Positions 18,163-26,398 of a DNA stretch of 38,619 nucleotides are shown here, one piece after another. Location: assembly GCF_900302455.1 (NCBI RefSeq), contig NZ_ONZG01000022.1, forward strand, positions 1 through 38,619, in the 5' to 3' direction. A program made the position numbers and the translations under genes. How positions within the stretch are numbered: the stretch's first letter is position 1; each line of letters begins with the position of its first letter. This DNA comes from Falsiruegeria mediterranea M17. Its GTDB lineage: Bacteria > Pseudomonadota > Alphaproteobacteria > Rhodobacterales > Rhodobacteraceae. Below the pieces are notes generated by a model that saw only the letters and a list, made by a program, of their open reading frames with translations, had not been told where the DNA came from and made no database searches.

Positions 18163-19323
18163 TCACAGGTTTTCTTGTTCCGAAGGTGCCTCAATCGGCT
18201 CCCATATCTCAAGATGGTCTTGCCACCCGACACGACGTGACACCCGCAGGTCGAGGAATGGTGCAAGGCCGCAACGCTCAAACAGGGTGCGCACTGTCGC
18301 TTGCGCCGCCTCGGGGGCATCATCGAAGGCGTCTGTCATGCGTTGCGAAAGGAAATGCCGGTAGGCCTTGACCGGCCCCGGCATCTTGGCCCCGCGCAGT
18401 TCGAATTGCGTAATTGCGAAAACCCGGTGGCCTTCGATCACCTCGTTGGGTTGTTTCGCCAGCCACTTATCACAATAGGCATGATGGGCGGCGTATTCGG
18501 CGGCGTATTCTTCGGCCACGTACTTAAGCAAAGACAGAAATGTGTCCGGCGGGTTTTCAAGATTCACCATGCCTGTGCCCCACGCCAGCGAAACAGCGTC
18601 CTCGATATCCTCGAACGCGTTCATCCGTTCGGTCCAGTCAAAGACAAAAGGCGCGCGTTCCTGCATCAGAGCCAGCGGGAGCCGGTCGCGCCCAAGGTGA
18701 GCAAACATCGGGCCAAACAGCGCGTAATCCGCGATTGTCGGACGCCCACCTAAGAGGTAGGGCATCACAGCGAAATGCGCGTTCAGCCGGCCGAGAAAGT
18801 CCAGATAGGCCGCCTCGATCTCCGCCGCGTTCTTGGCGTTTGCCCCGATCATCGCAGTATATGTGCGTAAGAGACCCGACAGCTTCTCGAAACCTGCGTC
18901 ACTTTCCGCTTCGTTTTTGCCCAACGGTAGGGCGTCGCGGAAAATATGCCGAACAAATGGCGTTTGCTCAGGTAAGTTCCAGCGATAGTGCATCGCTGGA
19001 CGCATGAGGCCCTCGTTGCCGAACAGATCGAATAGGCGGGCGACGACATTCAGTGCTTGGTCTTTGGGATAGACCGAAAACCGGCTCTGTCCTGAGGCCT
19101 CAAAGTGGTCAATGATGCGCGCGCCATCCTGCAACAGCGTGCCATCAGGCAGTTCCACCACAGGTATGATACGCCGCCCAATTGCGGGGTAGATTACCTT
19201 TAGAGCCCGCTCTGACCCCGGCGCGCGTTCCGTGAACGCAATGCGCTGATGGCGCAGATAGGACCGCACTCTTGCAGAGTATAGCGACAGCTTGCCGCCA
19301 TAAAAAACCACTTGGTCCGTCAT
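18163..19323 (-). CDS. Long glutathione S-transferase family protein (intact copy)
   Basis: A 386-residue GST-fold protein, the only one of the three long GSTs here that reads through intact. The N-terminal thioredoxin-like domain starts MTDQVVFYGGKLSLYS and includes IIPVVELPDGTLLQDGARIIDHFE. The helical domain includes YLLGGRPTIADYALFGPMFAHL. It has about 150 residues beyond a typical GST of 220, including a C-terminal region (VIEGHRVFAITQFELRGAKMPGPVKAYRHFLSQ) shared in outline with the two paralogues. AAAGGTG precedes the ATG. It starts 21 bases after the sulfatase stop, so the two are co-transcribed. It may conjugate or isomerise a product of sulfate ester cleavage with glutathione. Confidence 0.9.
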   Translation of the reverse strand: MTDQVVFYGGKLSLYSARVRSYLRHQRIAFTERAPGSERALKVIYPAIGRRIIPVVELPDGTLLQDGARIIDHFEASGQSRFSVYPKDQALNVVARLFDLFGNEGLMRPAMHYRWNLPEQTPFVRHIFRDALPLGKNEAESDAGFEKLSGLLRTYTAMIGANAKNAAEIEAAYLDFLGRLNAHFAVMPYLLGGRPTIADYALFGPMFAHLGRDRLPLALMQERAPFVFDWTERMNAFEDIEDAVSLAWGTGMVNLENPPDTFLSLLKYVAEEYAAEYAAHHAYCDKWLAKQPNEVIEGHRVFAITQFELRGAKMPGPVKAYRHFLSQRMTDAFDDAPEAAQATVRTLFERCGLAPFLDLRVSRRVGWQDHLEIWEPIEAPSEQENL

Positions 19324-19344
19324 GATTGTTCACCTTTCAGGCAG

Positions 19345-20988
19345 TTAATTCGGCCAGTAGACAAAGGCATCCCCCGCGACAAACTCGTCAGCCAGATGCT
19401 TGTCGATGGCTAGCGGGCCCGCAACGACCGACTGCGCCAGAGGTTGCGAACCCGCCCAATGCGCCTCGATCAGCGCGGTCAGTTCCGCCACCTTTTCCGG
19501 CTCTTCATCGATCAGGTTGGTTTGCTCGGTCGGGTCGTCATTCAGATTGAACAGCCAGCCTTGATCGAATCTCGGGTTGAGCTGCAATTTCCAGCCCCCC
19601 GCCTGCACCACGCGGTAGTCCGACGTCCCCCAATGGATCGCATCGTCGGGTCGTGTCAGCCGGTCCGACCCGGTCCAGAGCGGCGTCATGTCGTGCCCGT
19701 CGATATCGCGATCCACCGGCAGCGCCCCGCCCCCGGCGGACACCAGCGTCGGCATCAAGTCAAGATGCGTCACCGGCGCGTCGATTTTTGTACCCGGAGC
19801 GATCTTGCCTGGCCATGTCACCGACATCGGGATTTTTAGCCCGCCTTCGAAAAACGTATTTTTCCAACCGCGATAGGGCGCATTGACCCCGTCAACACCA
19901 ATATAGTCCGCCGCGCCATTGTCGCTGGACAGAACCAGGATCGTATTGTCGGCAATCCCTTCCGCCTCTAGCTTGTCCATGATGCGACCCACCGAACGAT
20001 CAAGCGAGTGCATCATCCCCGCATAGACCCGTTTGCGGTGGGGTTGGATATCGCCAACCGCTTCGTAATCCTCTTTCGTGGCTTGCAAAGGCGTGTGCGC
20101 GCCCCAGTGCGCCAGATAAAGGAAAAACGGCCGACCCGCGTTGGCCTCGATGGCGCGCACGGCATGTTCAGTAAAATAGTCCGTCAGATAGCCCTTGGGC
20201 GCGAACCAGTCGCCACCACCCTGCATCACCGAATATTGCACCCGCGCCCACAAAAACTTGTCGAGGGACGAAAAGGGCAGCTTGGCATTGACCACGTTCG
20301 GGTCGTCGACCGGTAGGAAAAGCCCGCTGGCCATCATCAGATCTTCATCAAAGCCCTGGTCTTTGGGCCACATGCCTTCCGCCCGACCCAGATGCCATTT
20401 GCCGATATGCATCGTGTGATAGCCAGTATCGCGCAAGATCTCGGCCAAAGTGATCTCGGACCCTGGTAAGCCGCGCGCGTCAAAAGTCGGGTTGGCCGCG
20501 TCGGCCGCTTTGTCATAGATGTATTCGGGCCGCCCCATGGGATTGTAGTTGCCGATCATGGCGATCATCCGGCCCATGCCATCGGGCGTGGGCGTCACGT
20601 CATAGCCGGTGCTGGATGCATCACGCCCAGTCAGGATCGCTGCCCGTGATGGCGCACAGTTGGCGTGCCCGGCATAGGCATTGGTGAAAATCGCGCCCTT
20701 GGCTGCAAGCCGGGCAATATTGGGCGTCGGGGTGATACCCTCGCCAAAGCCGCTAAGGTCATTGATGCCAACATCATCCAGCAGGATGAACACGATGTTG
20801 GGTTTGTCGACGGGCAAGGATTCGGTTTTCTCGGGCCCTTTTTCCCAAGTGACTGGACGGTTGGGCCCCGTCTCAGGGAGATCCCGGTTGGCCACAACAT
20901 AAAGCAGGATATCCATCCGCTTTGCATATCCAACAACACCCGCCACAAGTATCAGCGCCACCGCGCCGAGACTGATCTTTTTCCACAT
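19345..20988 (-). CDS. Sulfatase (type I, N-terminal membrane anchor)
   Basis: A 547-residue sulfatase. Residues 5-22 (ISLGAVALILVAGVVGYA) form a signal anchor, so the enzyme probably stays attached to the outer face of the inner membrane. The metal site starts at IVFILLDDVGINDLSGFG. The formylglycine signature is CAPSRAAILTGR with Cys111, IGKWHLGR and AHWGAHTPL contain active-site residues, and LSSDNGAADY completes the metal site. It differs clearly from the sulfatase at 12459, so the two may have different substrates. The start at 20988 follows GGAGG; the open frame reaches 21015. It heads a leftward pair with the intact GST and has an operator-like site 34 bases upstream of the ATG. Confidence 0.94.
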   Translation of the reverse strand: MWKKISLGAVALILVAGVVGYAKRMDILLYVVANRDLPETGPNRPVTWEKGPEKTESLPVDKPNIVFILLDDVGINDLSGFGEGITPTPNIARLAAKGAIFTNAYAGHANCAPSRAAILTGRDASSTGYDVTPTPDGMGRMIAMIGNYNPMGRPEYIYDKAADAANPTFDARGLPGSEITLAEILRDTGYHTMHIGKWHLGRAEGMWPKDQGFDEDLMMASGLFLPVDDPNVVNAKLPFSSLDKFLWARVQYSVMQGGGDWFAPKGYLTDYFTEHAVRAIEANAGRPFFLYLAHWGAHTPLQATKEDYEAVGDIQPHRKRVYAGMMHSLDRSVGRIMDKLEAEGIADNTILVLSSDNGAADYIGVDGVNAPYRGWKNTFFEGGLKIPMSVTWPGKIAPGTKIDAPVTHLDLMPTLVSAGGGALPVDRDIDGHDMTPLWTGSDRLTRPDDAIHWGTSDYRVVQAGGWKLQLNPRFDQGWLFNLNDDPTEQTNLIDEEPEKVAELTALIEAHWAGSQPLAQSVVAGPLAIDKHLADEFVAGDAFVYWPN

Positions 20989-21022
20989 TGGCCTTGTCCT
21001 CCCTGACCGGGGCAATTTATTT

Positions 21023-21039
21023 TGTCATATCTAATGCCA
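21023..21039. promoter_or_regulatory. Candidate TetR operator, TGTCAT-N5-ATGCCA
   Basis: It has the same half-sites and spacer length as the site at 14237, and lies 34 bases upstream of the second sulfatase start in the divergent region shared with the third GST gene. A second copy follows at 21142 on the GST side, so each direction of transcription has its own site. Confidence 0.55.
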
Positions 21040-21141
21040 GTTTATCGTGGAAGTTGAAAAGCGCAAGCCCGGTGTCGTTGCGTAATTCCGCAGGGTACGT
21101 GCATGGCACCCACTGCATCGCAGCGCGCGATCCGCATATAT

Positions 21142-21158
21142 TGACATATAGCATGTCG
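21142..21158. promoter_or_regulatory. Candidate TetR operator, TGACAT-N5-ATGTCG
   Basis: A near-palindrome (TTGACAT and ATGTCGA flanking ATAGC) set inside a larger quasi-palindrome, 21133-21165, whose outer arms are CGCATAT and ATATGCG. It lies 17 bases before the original ATG of the broken GST gene, the same distance as the 14237 site from its gene. Confidence 0.5.
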
Positions 21159-21175
21159 ATATGCGCAAGGTCGAA

Positions 21176-22007
21176 ATGTCTGAATCAGCGAAACCAATCG
21201 AACTTCTTGGTGCACCGGCCTCGCCGTATACACGCCAGTGATCCCGCCACCCGGTTCCTTCAGGACATTATCGAGGATTACGCCGACGAATGGCTGAGCA
21301 AGATGATGTTCCACTATCGTTGGGCGGTGCCGGAAAAAAATGCCGATCATGTCGCGCCGCTGCTGGTCTACTGGATGATGCCCCAGGCCACGGAAGGCCC
21401 CGCCAATGCCTTTGCAGCAAGTTTTGCCGCTCGCCAGATCGGGCGACTTGGCGTCGTGGGGTCGAAAGATACGACCGCCGCGATCATCGAAGCCAGCTAC
21501 CTGCGTGTCCTCAAGCTTCTGGATAGCATCGTCGCGTCCCGGCCGTTCCTGTTCGGCACCCGCCCCTCGGCCGCCGATTTCGCCATTCTCGGCCAGTTCA
21601 CACAATTGCTGACGATCGAGCCGACCTCTGCCGCGATCGCGCGCGAAAACGCGCCGCGCCTGCGCGCCTGGATCGACCACCTGGAAGACGCTACCGGTTA
21701 CGCCGCTGACGAAAACGGCTGGCTGTCTCGCGACGAGGTGGCCACCACCCTGCGACCGTTGTTCTGTGAGATCGGCAAAACCTATGCGCCCTTCTTGCAG
21801 GCCAATGCCACCGCCCATGCGGCGGGTGAAAAACAGGTCACGTTAGAGATCGACGGAGCACCCTGGACACAGGCCACGTTCCCCTATCAGGCCAAATGCC
21901 TACGGGTTTTGCGCGACAGCTTCGCCGCGCTTTCGACGCAAGACCAGACCGCAGTGCGCGATGCATTCGACGGCACCGGCTGCGAAGTGTTAACGACACC
22001 CCCCTAA
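21176..22007 (+). pseudogene. Long glutathione S-transferase, internal out-of-frame deletion
   Basis: The original ATG at 21176 starts a normal GST N-terminus ending in the active-site segment (IELLGAPASPYTR), then hits TGA at 21239-21241. In another frame, from about 21230, the rest of a long GST continues: DPATRFLQDIIEDYADEWLSKMMFHYRW, ASRPFLFGTRPSAADFAILGQF, and the family's C-terminal extension ending CEVLTTPP at 22007. The missing part is most of the thioredoxin-like domain, roughly 60-80 residues, lost with a frame change near 21230-21245. An uninterrupted frame from 20988 covers the C-terminal part, but its first 80 codons are not GST-like. No functional GST can be made from this gene as it stands. 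Confidence 0.8.
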
Positions 22008-22891
22008 CCCGGATCCTTCACAATGCGAAACCCAGTATGCGCGGTCGAAAAATCGGGCTCCAAGCTTTCGCGGGCGGCGGCGCGGTAGCTGCGGCAGTAG
22101 TTCGAACCGCACAGGTATGACCCACCCTTGATGGTGAACTGCGGGCTGCCGTCGCCGAAGGGGGTTTCGGTCCATTCCCAGACATTGCCGATCATGTCAT
22201 GGGCCCCGATCAGGCTGGCACGGTAGCATCCCACCGGGGCGGTTCCCGCAAACCCATCTTCGGCAGTGTTCAGCACAGGGAAAATACCGTTCCAGGTGTT
22301 GGCCCGGATCTCGCCATCGGGGCCGCGAAGACCAGATTCCGGATCGCCGGGGTCAAAGAGGCCAAGGCTCGCGGCATATTCCCACTCAATCTCATTGGGC
22401 AAACGCCCCTCGGCCCAGGCTGCATAGGCACGCGCATCCGTCAGGCTGACATGCACCACCGGGTGGCGGCCCAGCCCGGCAATATCCGACCCCGCCCCGA
22501 CTGGTGTGCGCCAGGTCGCGCCCTCGTCCAGCTTCCACCAGGACAGAAGGTCCGAAGGCGTCTCGGTCTCGATAAACCCCACCGAACCGCCGTTTTGTTC
22601 GGCCTCGGTGACATAGCCAGTGGCGGCCACGAAAGCGGCGAACTGGTCATTCGTCACCTCGGTGACCGACAACGAGAACGGCGAGACATGCAGCTTGATC
22701 GGTCCGCCTTCTTCGGGATAGATCGCGTCGGCACCCTTGACGAACCCGCCGCCCGGCACCTGCACGAACCCGCCAATGCTATCGTCAGCCAGAACGCAGT
22801 GCCGTGATGGATCGTCACCGTGCGGCCACCAGATGGACGCAGCCGCCAAACCAAGAGCCATCAGGCCAGACACCGAAACCCGCCAACGCAT
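22004..22891 (-). CDS. Formylglycine-generating enzyme (sulfatase-activating), exported
   Basis: A 295-residue SUMF1/FGE-family protein. It converts the cysteine of the CxPSR sulfatase signature to formylglycine. It is probably a true FGE, not a look-alike, because the copper-binding cysteine pair is present in GGSYLCGSNYCRSYR (Cys261 and Cys266), matching the corresponding segment of human FGE. Other family marks are VPGGGF, VTEVTNDQFAAFV, HPVVHVSLTDARAYAAWAEGRLPNEIEWEYAA and GNVWEWTE. The first 21 residues look like a signal peptide or anchor, so maturation may occur outside the cytoplasm. The gene starts four bases after the TetR stop, so the two form one operon. It probably serves both sulfatases in this island. 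Confidence 0.92.
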   Translation of the reverse strand: MRWRVSVSGLMALGLAAASIWWPHGDDPSRHCVLADDSIGGFVQVPGGGFVKGADAIYPEEGGPIKLHVSPFSLSVTEVTNDQFAAFVAATGYVTEAEQNGGSVGFIETETPSDLLSWWKLDEGATWRTPVGAGSDIAGLGRHPVVHVSLTDARAYAAWAEGRLPNEIEWEYAASLGLFDPGDPESGLRGPDGEIRANTWNGIFPVLNTAEDGFAGTAPVGCYRASLIGAHDMIGNVWEWTETPFGDGSPQFTIKGGSYLCGSNYCRSYRAAARESLEPDFSTAHTGFRIVKDPG

Positions 22892-22895
22892 CCCG

Positions 22896-23501
22896 CTATC
22901 CGGCGCTAGCGATCAAAGCTTCGACAGTGCGGCGCACAACCGCCTGCGCCGCATCAGCGGACAGCCCACGATCCATGCGCATGTTGATCCAGCAACCAAC
23001 CCCCAACACTTCATTCAGAGAATTGAAACACGCCTCATCCGCGGTAATGTTCTCCGGCAACACCGCCCTCAGGGAAGCGCCCTCAAGTTCAAGAACCTGT
23101 TGGTATTCTTCTAGCAGGAATTTCGACTGGAAGCGGCACAACGATGCAGACAGGCGGACCGGCAGGATGTCTTCCCAGACCGCGACGCGGCGCGCGATAT
23201 TCTCGTCCAGCTGACCCCGCCAGTCGGTTGCCGTGTAAGGCTGCAGGAACCGCGGCAGCAATTCTTTCTGCATATCGCCCGCGATTTCGCGCAGCAGGCT
23301 TTCCATGTCATCGATATGGCGAAACACCGTGCGCATGCTCAGGCCCGAATGTTCCGAGATATCAATGGCCCGCGGGGCATAGTTTCCGGCACGGATCAGG
23401 GTGAGGATCGATGTCTTGATCTTGTCCCGGCTGCGCGCACTGCGCTGCTTGCGACCGTCTGTTTTTTCTTTTTTTGCAACGGGTTCTGCCTTGACTGCCA
23501 C
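22896..23501 (-). CDS. TetR-family transcriptional regulator
   Basis: A 201-residue TetR-type regulator with a basic N-terminal tail (KKEKTDGRKQRSARSRDKIK) and a helix-turn-helix at about residues 43-68 (RAIDISEHSGLSMRTVFRHIDD). A ligand-binding domain follows, ending in WINMRMDRGLSADAAQAVVRRTVEALI. The start is GTG at 23501 with AAAGGA upstream. It is followed directly by the FGE gene. The spaced palindrome at 23631 lies in its promoter region, and related sites lie before other island genes, so it is the natural candidate for the local repressor. The ligand is probably an acyl-CoA or a product of desulfation, but that is inference. Confidence 0.9.
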   Translation of the reverse strand: MAVKAEPVAKKEKTDGRKQRSARSRDKIKTSILTLIRAGNYAPRAIDISEHSGLSMRTVFRHIDDMESLLREIAGDMQKELLPRFLQPYTATDWRGQLDENIARRVAVWEDILPVRLSASLCRFQSKFLLEEYQQVLELEGASLRAVLPENITADEACFNSLNEVLGVGCWINMRMDRGLSADAAQAVVRRTVEALIASAG

Positions 23502-23630
23502 TGTTGCATTCCTTTCAGGTCAACCATTCCCAACACCCTATTTGAATGGCTTCCAAAATGCCAGCACTTAGAAAAACGATCGCGCCAGTCCGGTTGAGGG
23601 CTTTGATTGTAACGCCCTTAAACATTTTAT

Positions 23631-23647
23631 TGACATATATAATGACA
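23631..23647. promoter_or_regulatory. Candidate TetR operator, TGACAT-N5-ATGACA
   Basis: It lies in the 230-base divergent region between tetR and the small secreted protein gene. The half-sites match the consensus at every position of TGWCAT-N5-ATGWCA. It overlaps a TTGACA (23630-23635) that could serve as a -35 element for the rightward gene, which would suit repression and autoregulation. Confidence 0.55.
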
Positions 23648-23731
23648 TTACTTTAGGCATTTCGCAAGAGACGGAAGGTCGCCGAAAGACCAATACTTAA
23701 CGGCGCGCTTCACATCGACAGGAGGTTACCG

Positions 23732-24013
23732 ATGAAAACAGTCACAATCTTCGCATTCGCGTTAGCAATCAGCGCAACAGGCGCACAGGCCGGATGGAAC
23801 GAGGCCGATGCCTGCGCTGCCGGGCTATCCGGCGACAGCAAGTTGATCTACAACAGGGTCAAACCGAAAATCGTGGTTGGCGACACATCAGGCAACGAGG
23901 CGCGGATCAAATCAACCGTCAAGGACATGGTGTCCAAAGACGAAGTTGCCTTTTTCGGGGTCAGGGGCAAAGCCAAACAGGCCGTGGCGTGCCTGCAAAA
24001 GGTGAATTCCTGA
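23732..24013 (+). CDS. Small secreted protein of unknown function
   Basis: A 93-residue protein with a clear signal peptide (cleavage after about residue 20, GAQA) and a strong AGGAGG ribosome site. The mature part of some 73 residues has two cysteines (C28 and C87) that could form a disulfide, and is mildly basic. I do not recognise the family. It is divergent from tetR and shares its promoter region, so it may be controlled by that regulator. It is followed after 46 bases by the double DsbA-like gene. Confidence 0.75.
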   Translation: MKTVTIFAFALAISATGAQAGWNEADACAAGLSGDSKLIYNRVKPKIVVGDTSGNEARIKSTVKDMVSKDEVAFFGVRGKAKQAVACLQKVNS

Positions 24014-24059
24014 ATCCTGGAAACCATGCGCCGGGTCGGACCTGGAAAGATAGGTATTC

Positions 24060-25316
24060 ATGTCCTTTGACAGCCTGATCAAATCGCGCATCATTGCCCA
24101 TATCACGAGCGAACCACGGCAATTGCGAAAGCGGGCCGCTTTCGAGCGACAGCGCCTGCGCCTGCGCCGAGGTGCAGCGCATGTCGTCGACTATTTCCAT
24201 GACGTCTCTGATCCATACTCTCATCTCACGGCACAGGTCCTGCGCCGGTTTCAGGATCGTTATGAGATCGAGCTTCGCCCCCACCTGATCTCCGCGCCGC
24301 CAGACTGGGCCGCACCGGACCGGACGGCGCTGGAAAGTTATGCACGGCTGGATGCCGCGCGGCTGGCTGCAAAGGCAGGGCTTGCCCTTCCCGCCACGAC
24401 GACCCCGCCAACAACCGAAAGGCTGGACCATGCCCGCGCCCTTGTGGCCGCTGCCTTGCCTCGGCCCGATTTCGCTCAGACCGCGATCGCCGTCGGCACC
24501 GCCTTATGGCGAGGCGAGGCTTTGCCGGACGCCCCTGTGACCAAACCGGCCACAGAGATGGCACAAGGCGACGCGCGGCTGGAACAGCTGGGGCACTATC
24601 TTGGTGCAACATTCCACTATGGCGGCGAATGGTACTGGGGCATTGACCGGTTGCATTACCTGGAAGCCCGATTGCGCGGGCAAGGCGTGGCCAAACCGGA
24701 CGCGCTAGCAGATCCAATATACGCCCCGCTCTCGCCCGATGCGACGTCCCCTGCCCCGCCGGGCACGGTGATCGAACTTTTCGCCTCTTTTCGCAGCCCC
24801 TATTCCTATCTCGCCTTTGACCGTGCCCGCGAATTTGCCCGGGCCCGTGGCGCCGAACTCCGCTTCCGCCCGGTCCTGCCAATGGTCATGCGCGGCTTGG
24901 CCGTACCTCAGGCAAAACAGTTCTACATCCTGCATGACGTCGCCCGCGAAGCCCGACGGCTGGGTATCCCGTTTGGCCATGTCTGTGACCCGCTTGGAAA
25001 GGCGGTCGAGCGCGGCTATGCGCTGATCGGATACGCACGCGAGGCCGGGCGACTGGACGATTATGCCTCAAGCTTTCTGCGTGGCGTCTGGGCCGACGGG
25101 ATCGACGCCAAAACAAACCGCGGCCTTGCCCGGATTGTCGAACGGGCCGGGCTGGATTGGGACAAGGCAAAACCACACCTTCAAAGCGACAACTGGCGCG
25201 CGGAAGTCGAAGAAAACCGCCGCGCCCTGACCGCACTGGGCCTTTGGGGCGTGCCCAGTTTCCGCTACGGCGATACCGTATTTTGGGGCCAGGACAGGCT
25301 TTGGCTGCTTGCTTGA
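24060..25316 (+). CDS. Tandem DsbA/2-hydroxychromene-2-carboxylate isomerase-like protein
   Basis: A 418-residue protein with two copies of the DsbA/GST-kappa/HCCA-isomerase fold. The first copy starts near residue 40 (VDYFHDVSDPYSHL); the second starts near 240 (VIELFASFRSPYSYLAF) and ends ALGLWGVPSFRYGDTVFWGQDRLWLL, the usual end of HCCA isomerases. The active-site position has SPYS or DPYS in place of a CxxC pair, so it is not a thiol oxidase. The family fits glutathione-dependent isomerisation. No signal peptide is visible, so it is cytosolic. Together with the long GSTs it suggests a glutathione step in the pathway. The enoyl-CoA hydratase gene follows after 41 bases. Confidence 0.87.
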   Translation: MSFDSLIKSRIIAHITSEPRQLRKRAAFERQRLRLRRGAAHVVDYFHDVSDPYSHLTAQVLRRFQDRYEIELRPHLISAPPDWAAPDRTALESYARLDAARLAAKAGLALPATTTPPTTERLDHARALVAAALPRPDFAQTAIAVGTALWRGEALPDAPVTKPATEMAQGDARLEQLGHYLGATFHYGGEWYWGIDRLHYLEARLRGQGVAKPDALADPIYAPLSPDATSPAPPGTVIELFASFRSPYSYLAFDRAREFARARGAELRFRPVLPMVMRGLAVPQAKQFYILHDVAREARRLGIPFGHVCDPLGKAVERGYALIGYAREAGRLDDYASSFLRGVWADGIDAKTNRGLARIVERAGLDWDKAKPHLQSDNWRAEVEENRRALTALGLWGVPSFRYGDTVFWGQDRLWLLA

Positions 25317-25357
25317 AGCCGGCACTGTCCCGCAAGGAAAACGACTAGGAAACGACA

Positions 25358-26143
25358 TTGAGCGCTGTATTACTGAACATAAAAAACCATGTCGCCACAT
25401 TGTCCAACAATGATGCGCCCTATAACCGCATGACCCTTGAATACATGGACGAGCTTGAGCGTCTGGTCCCGGAACTGGGCGCTGACAACTCTGTTCGCGC
25501 GCTTGTGTTTACATCAGAGGGCGAAGACCACTTTTCGGTTGGCATGAATCTGAAGCAGATTCCCGAGGGCATCGAACGCAAGGGATCATTGGAGGCGGTT
25601 CTGGACCAACGCCTGCGGGTCCTCGATCTCATCGAGAACCTGGGCAAACCCAGCATAGCAACATTGTTTGGTTATTGTTTGGGGGGCGGGCTTGAACTAC
25701 CGCTGGCCTGTCATTTCCGGCTCGCTGCGGATGCGGGCGCTCAGATCGGCTTGCCGGAGATGGATCTCGGCACGGTCCCCGCTTGGGGCGGCTCTGGCCG
25801 CCTGCCGAGGGTGGTTGGCCGCGATGTTGCGCTCGATATGATCCTTCGGGGACGAAAAATTTCCGGAGAAGAAGCCCTGAAGTTTGGGTTGGTCATGGAT
25901 ACTTGCCCGGTCACCGAGATCAAGGCACGGGCACAGGCTCTAGGAGAGGAACTTGCAAAGCAGCCGCGTCTTGCTGTGAAAGGCGTGCTCGACACCATCG
26001 TTGGCTTTGAGGCGAAAAGCTTGCAGCAGTCAATTCTTGATGAACGGGCAGCGGTGCTGCTCACGCGTAACACAGCAGATTCCCAAGAGGGCATGCTGGC
26101 GTTTCTCGAAAAACGGGAGCCTGTCTTTAACAAGGATGATTGA
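25358..26143 (+). CDS. Enoyl-CoA hydratase/isomerase family protein
   Basis: A 261-residue crotonase-fold protein. The oxyanion region SEGEDHFSVGMNLKQI and the CLGGGLELPLACHFRLAADAGAQIGLPEMDLGTVPAWGGSGRLPRVVG segment are clear, with glutamates at the two positions used for hydration. The first codon appears to be TTG with AGGA eight bases upstream, giving MSAVLLNIKNH. It is probably co-transcribed with the upstream DsbA-like gene. It duplicates an activity of the fadJ-like protein, so it may act on a different intermediate, such as a branched or ring-containing acyl-CoA. It is the last gene of the catabolic island on this side. Confidence 0.92.
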   Translation: MSAVLLNIKNHVATLSNNDAPYNRMTLEYMDELERLVPELGADNSVRALVFTSEGEDHFSVGMNLKQIPEGIERKGSLEAVLDQRLRVLDLIENLGKPSIATLFGYCLGGGLELPLACHFRLAADAGAQIGLPEMDLGTVPAWGGSGRLPRVVGRDVALDMILRGRKISGEEALKFGLVMDTCPVTEIKARAQALGEELAKQPRLAVKGVLDTIVGFEAKSLQQSILDERAAVLLTRNTADSQEGMLAFLEKREPVFNKDD

Positions 26144-26371
26144 CTTGTCCGCGTCTCGCCCATTCACGCGCTATGCGTCGAAAGTGTTGTTTGGATGAGG
26201 CCGTCGAAACCGACCGGCAACGGTCGCTTCTGCGCCTTGGGCTACGTTGCGGCGTAGAGCTCGCTGCATATGCAAAGCAATGCTGCGCGAGCAGTAGCTG
26301 CGCCTGCACAAGTCCGGAAAGTCCGCACTGGCGACCTTCGCCGCCGCCTTATTGAACGGCAGCTTTCTCCA

Positions 26372-26398
26372 CGTGAGGACGGGCGTTATTTCCTCACG
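26372..26398. terminator. Inverted repeat at the 3' end of the small secreted protein gene
   Basis: Arms CGTGAGGA (26372-26379) and TCCTCACG (26391-26398) with an 11-base loop, spanning the stop codon of the leftward gene ending at 26386. It may end that transcript. The 242 bases 26144-26385 between the hydratase gene and this gene hold nothing else I can identify, and mark the border between the catabolic island and the conjugation module. Confidence 0.4.

Noticed and set aside
20988-21230. The first 80 codons of the long open frame leading into the third GST
   Set aside because: They overlap the sulfatase promoter and are not GST-like; the real GST start is the ATG at 21176 in another frame, so the long frame is an accident of the deletion.
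26144-26385. A decayed gene between the hydratase and the small secreted protein
   Set aside because: The short open frames here share no motif with known families; apart from the inverted repeat at its end I could not support any feature.
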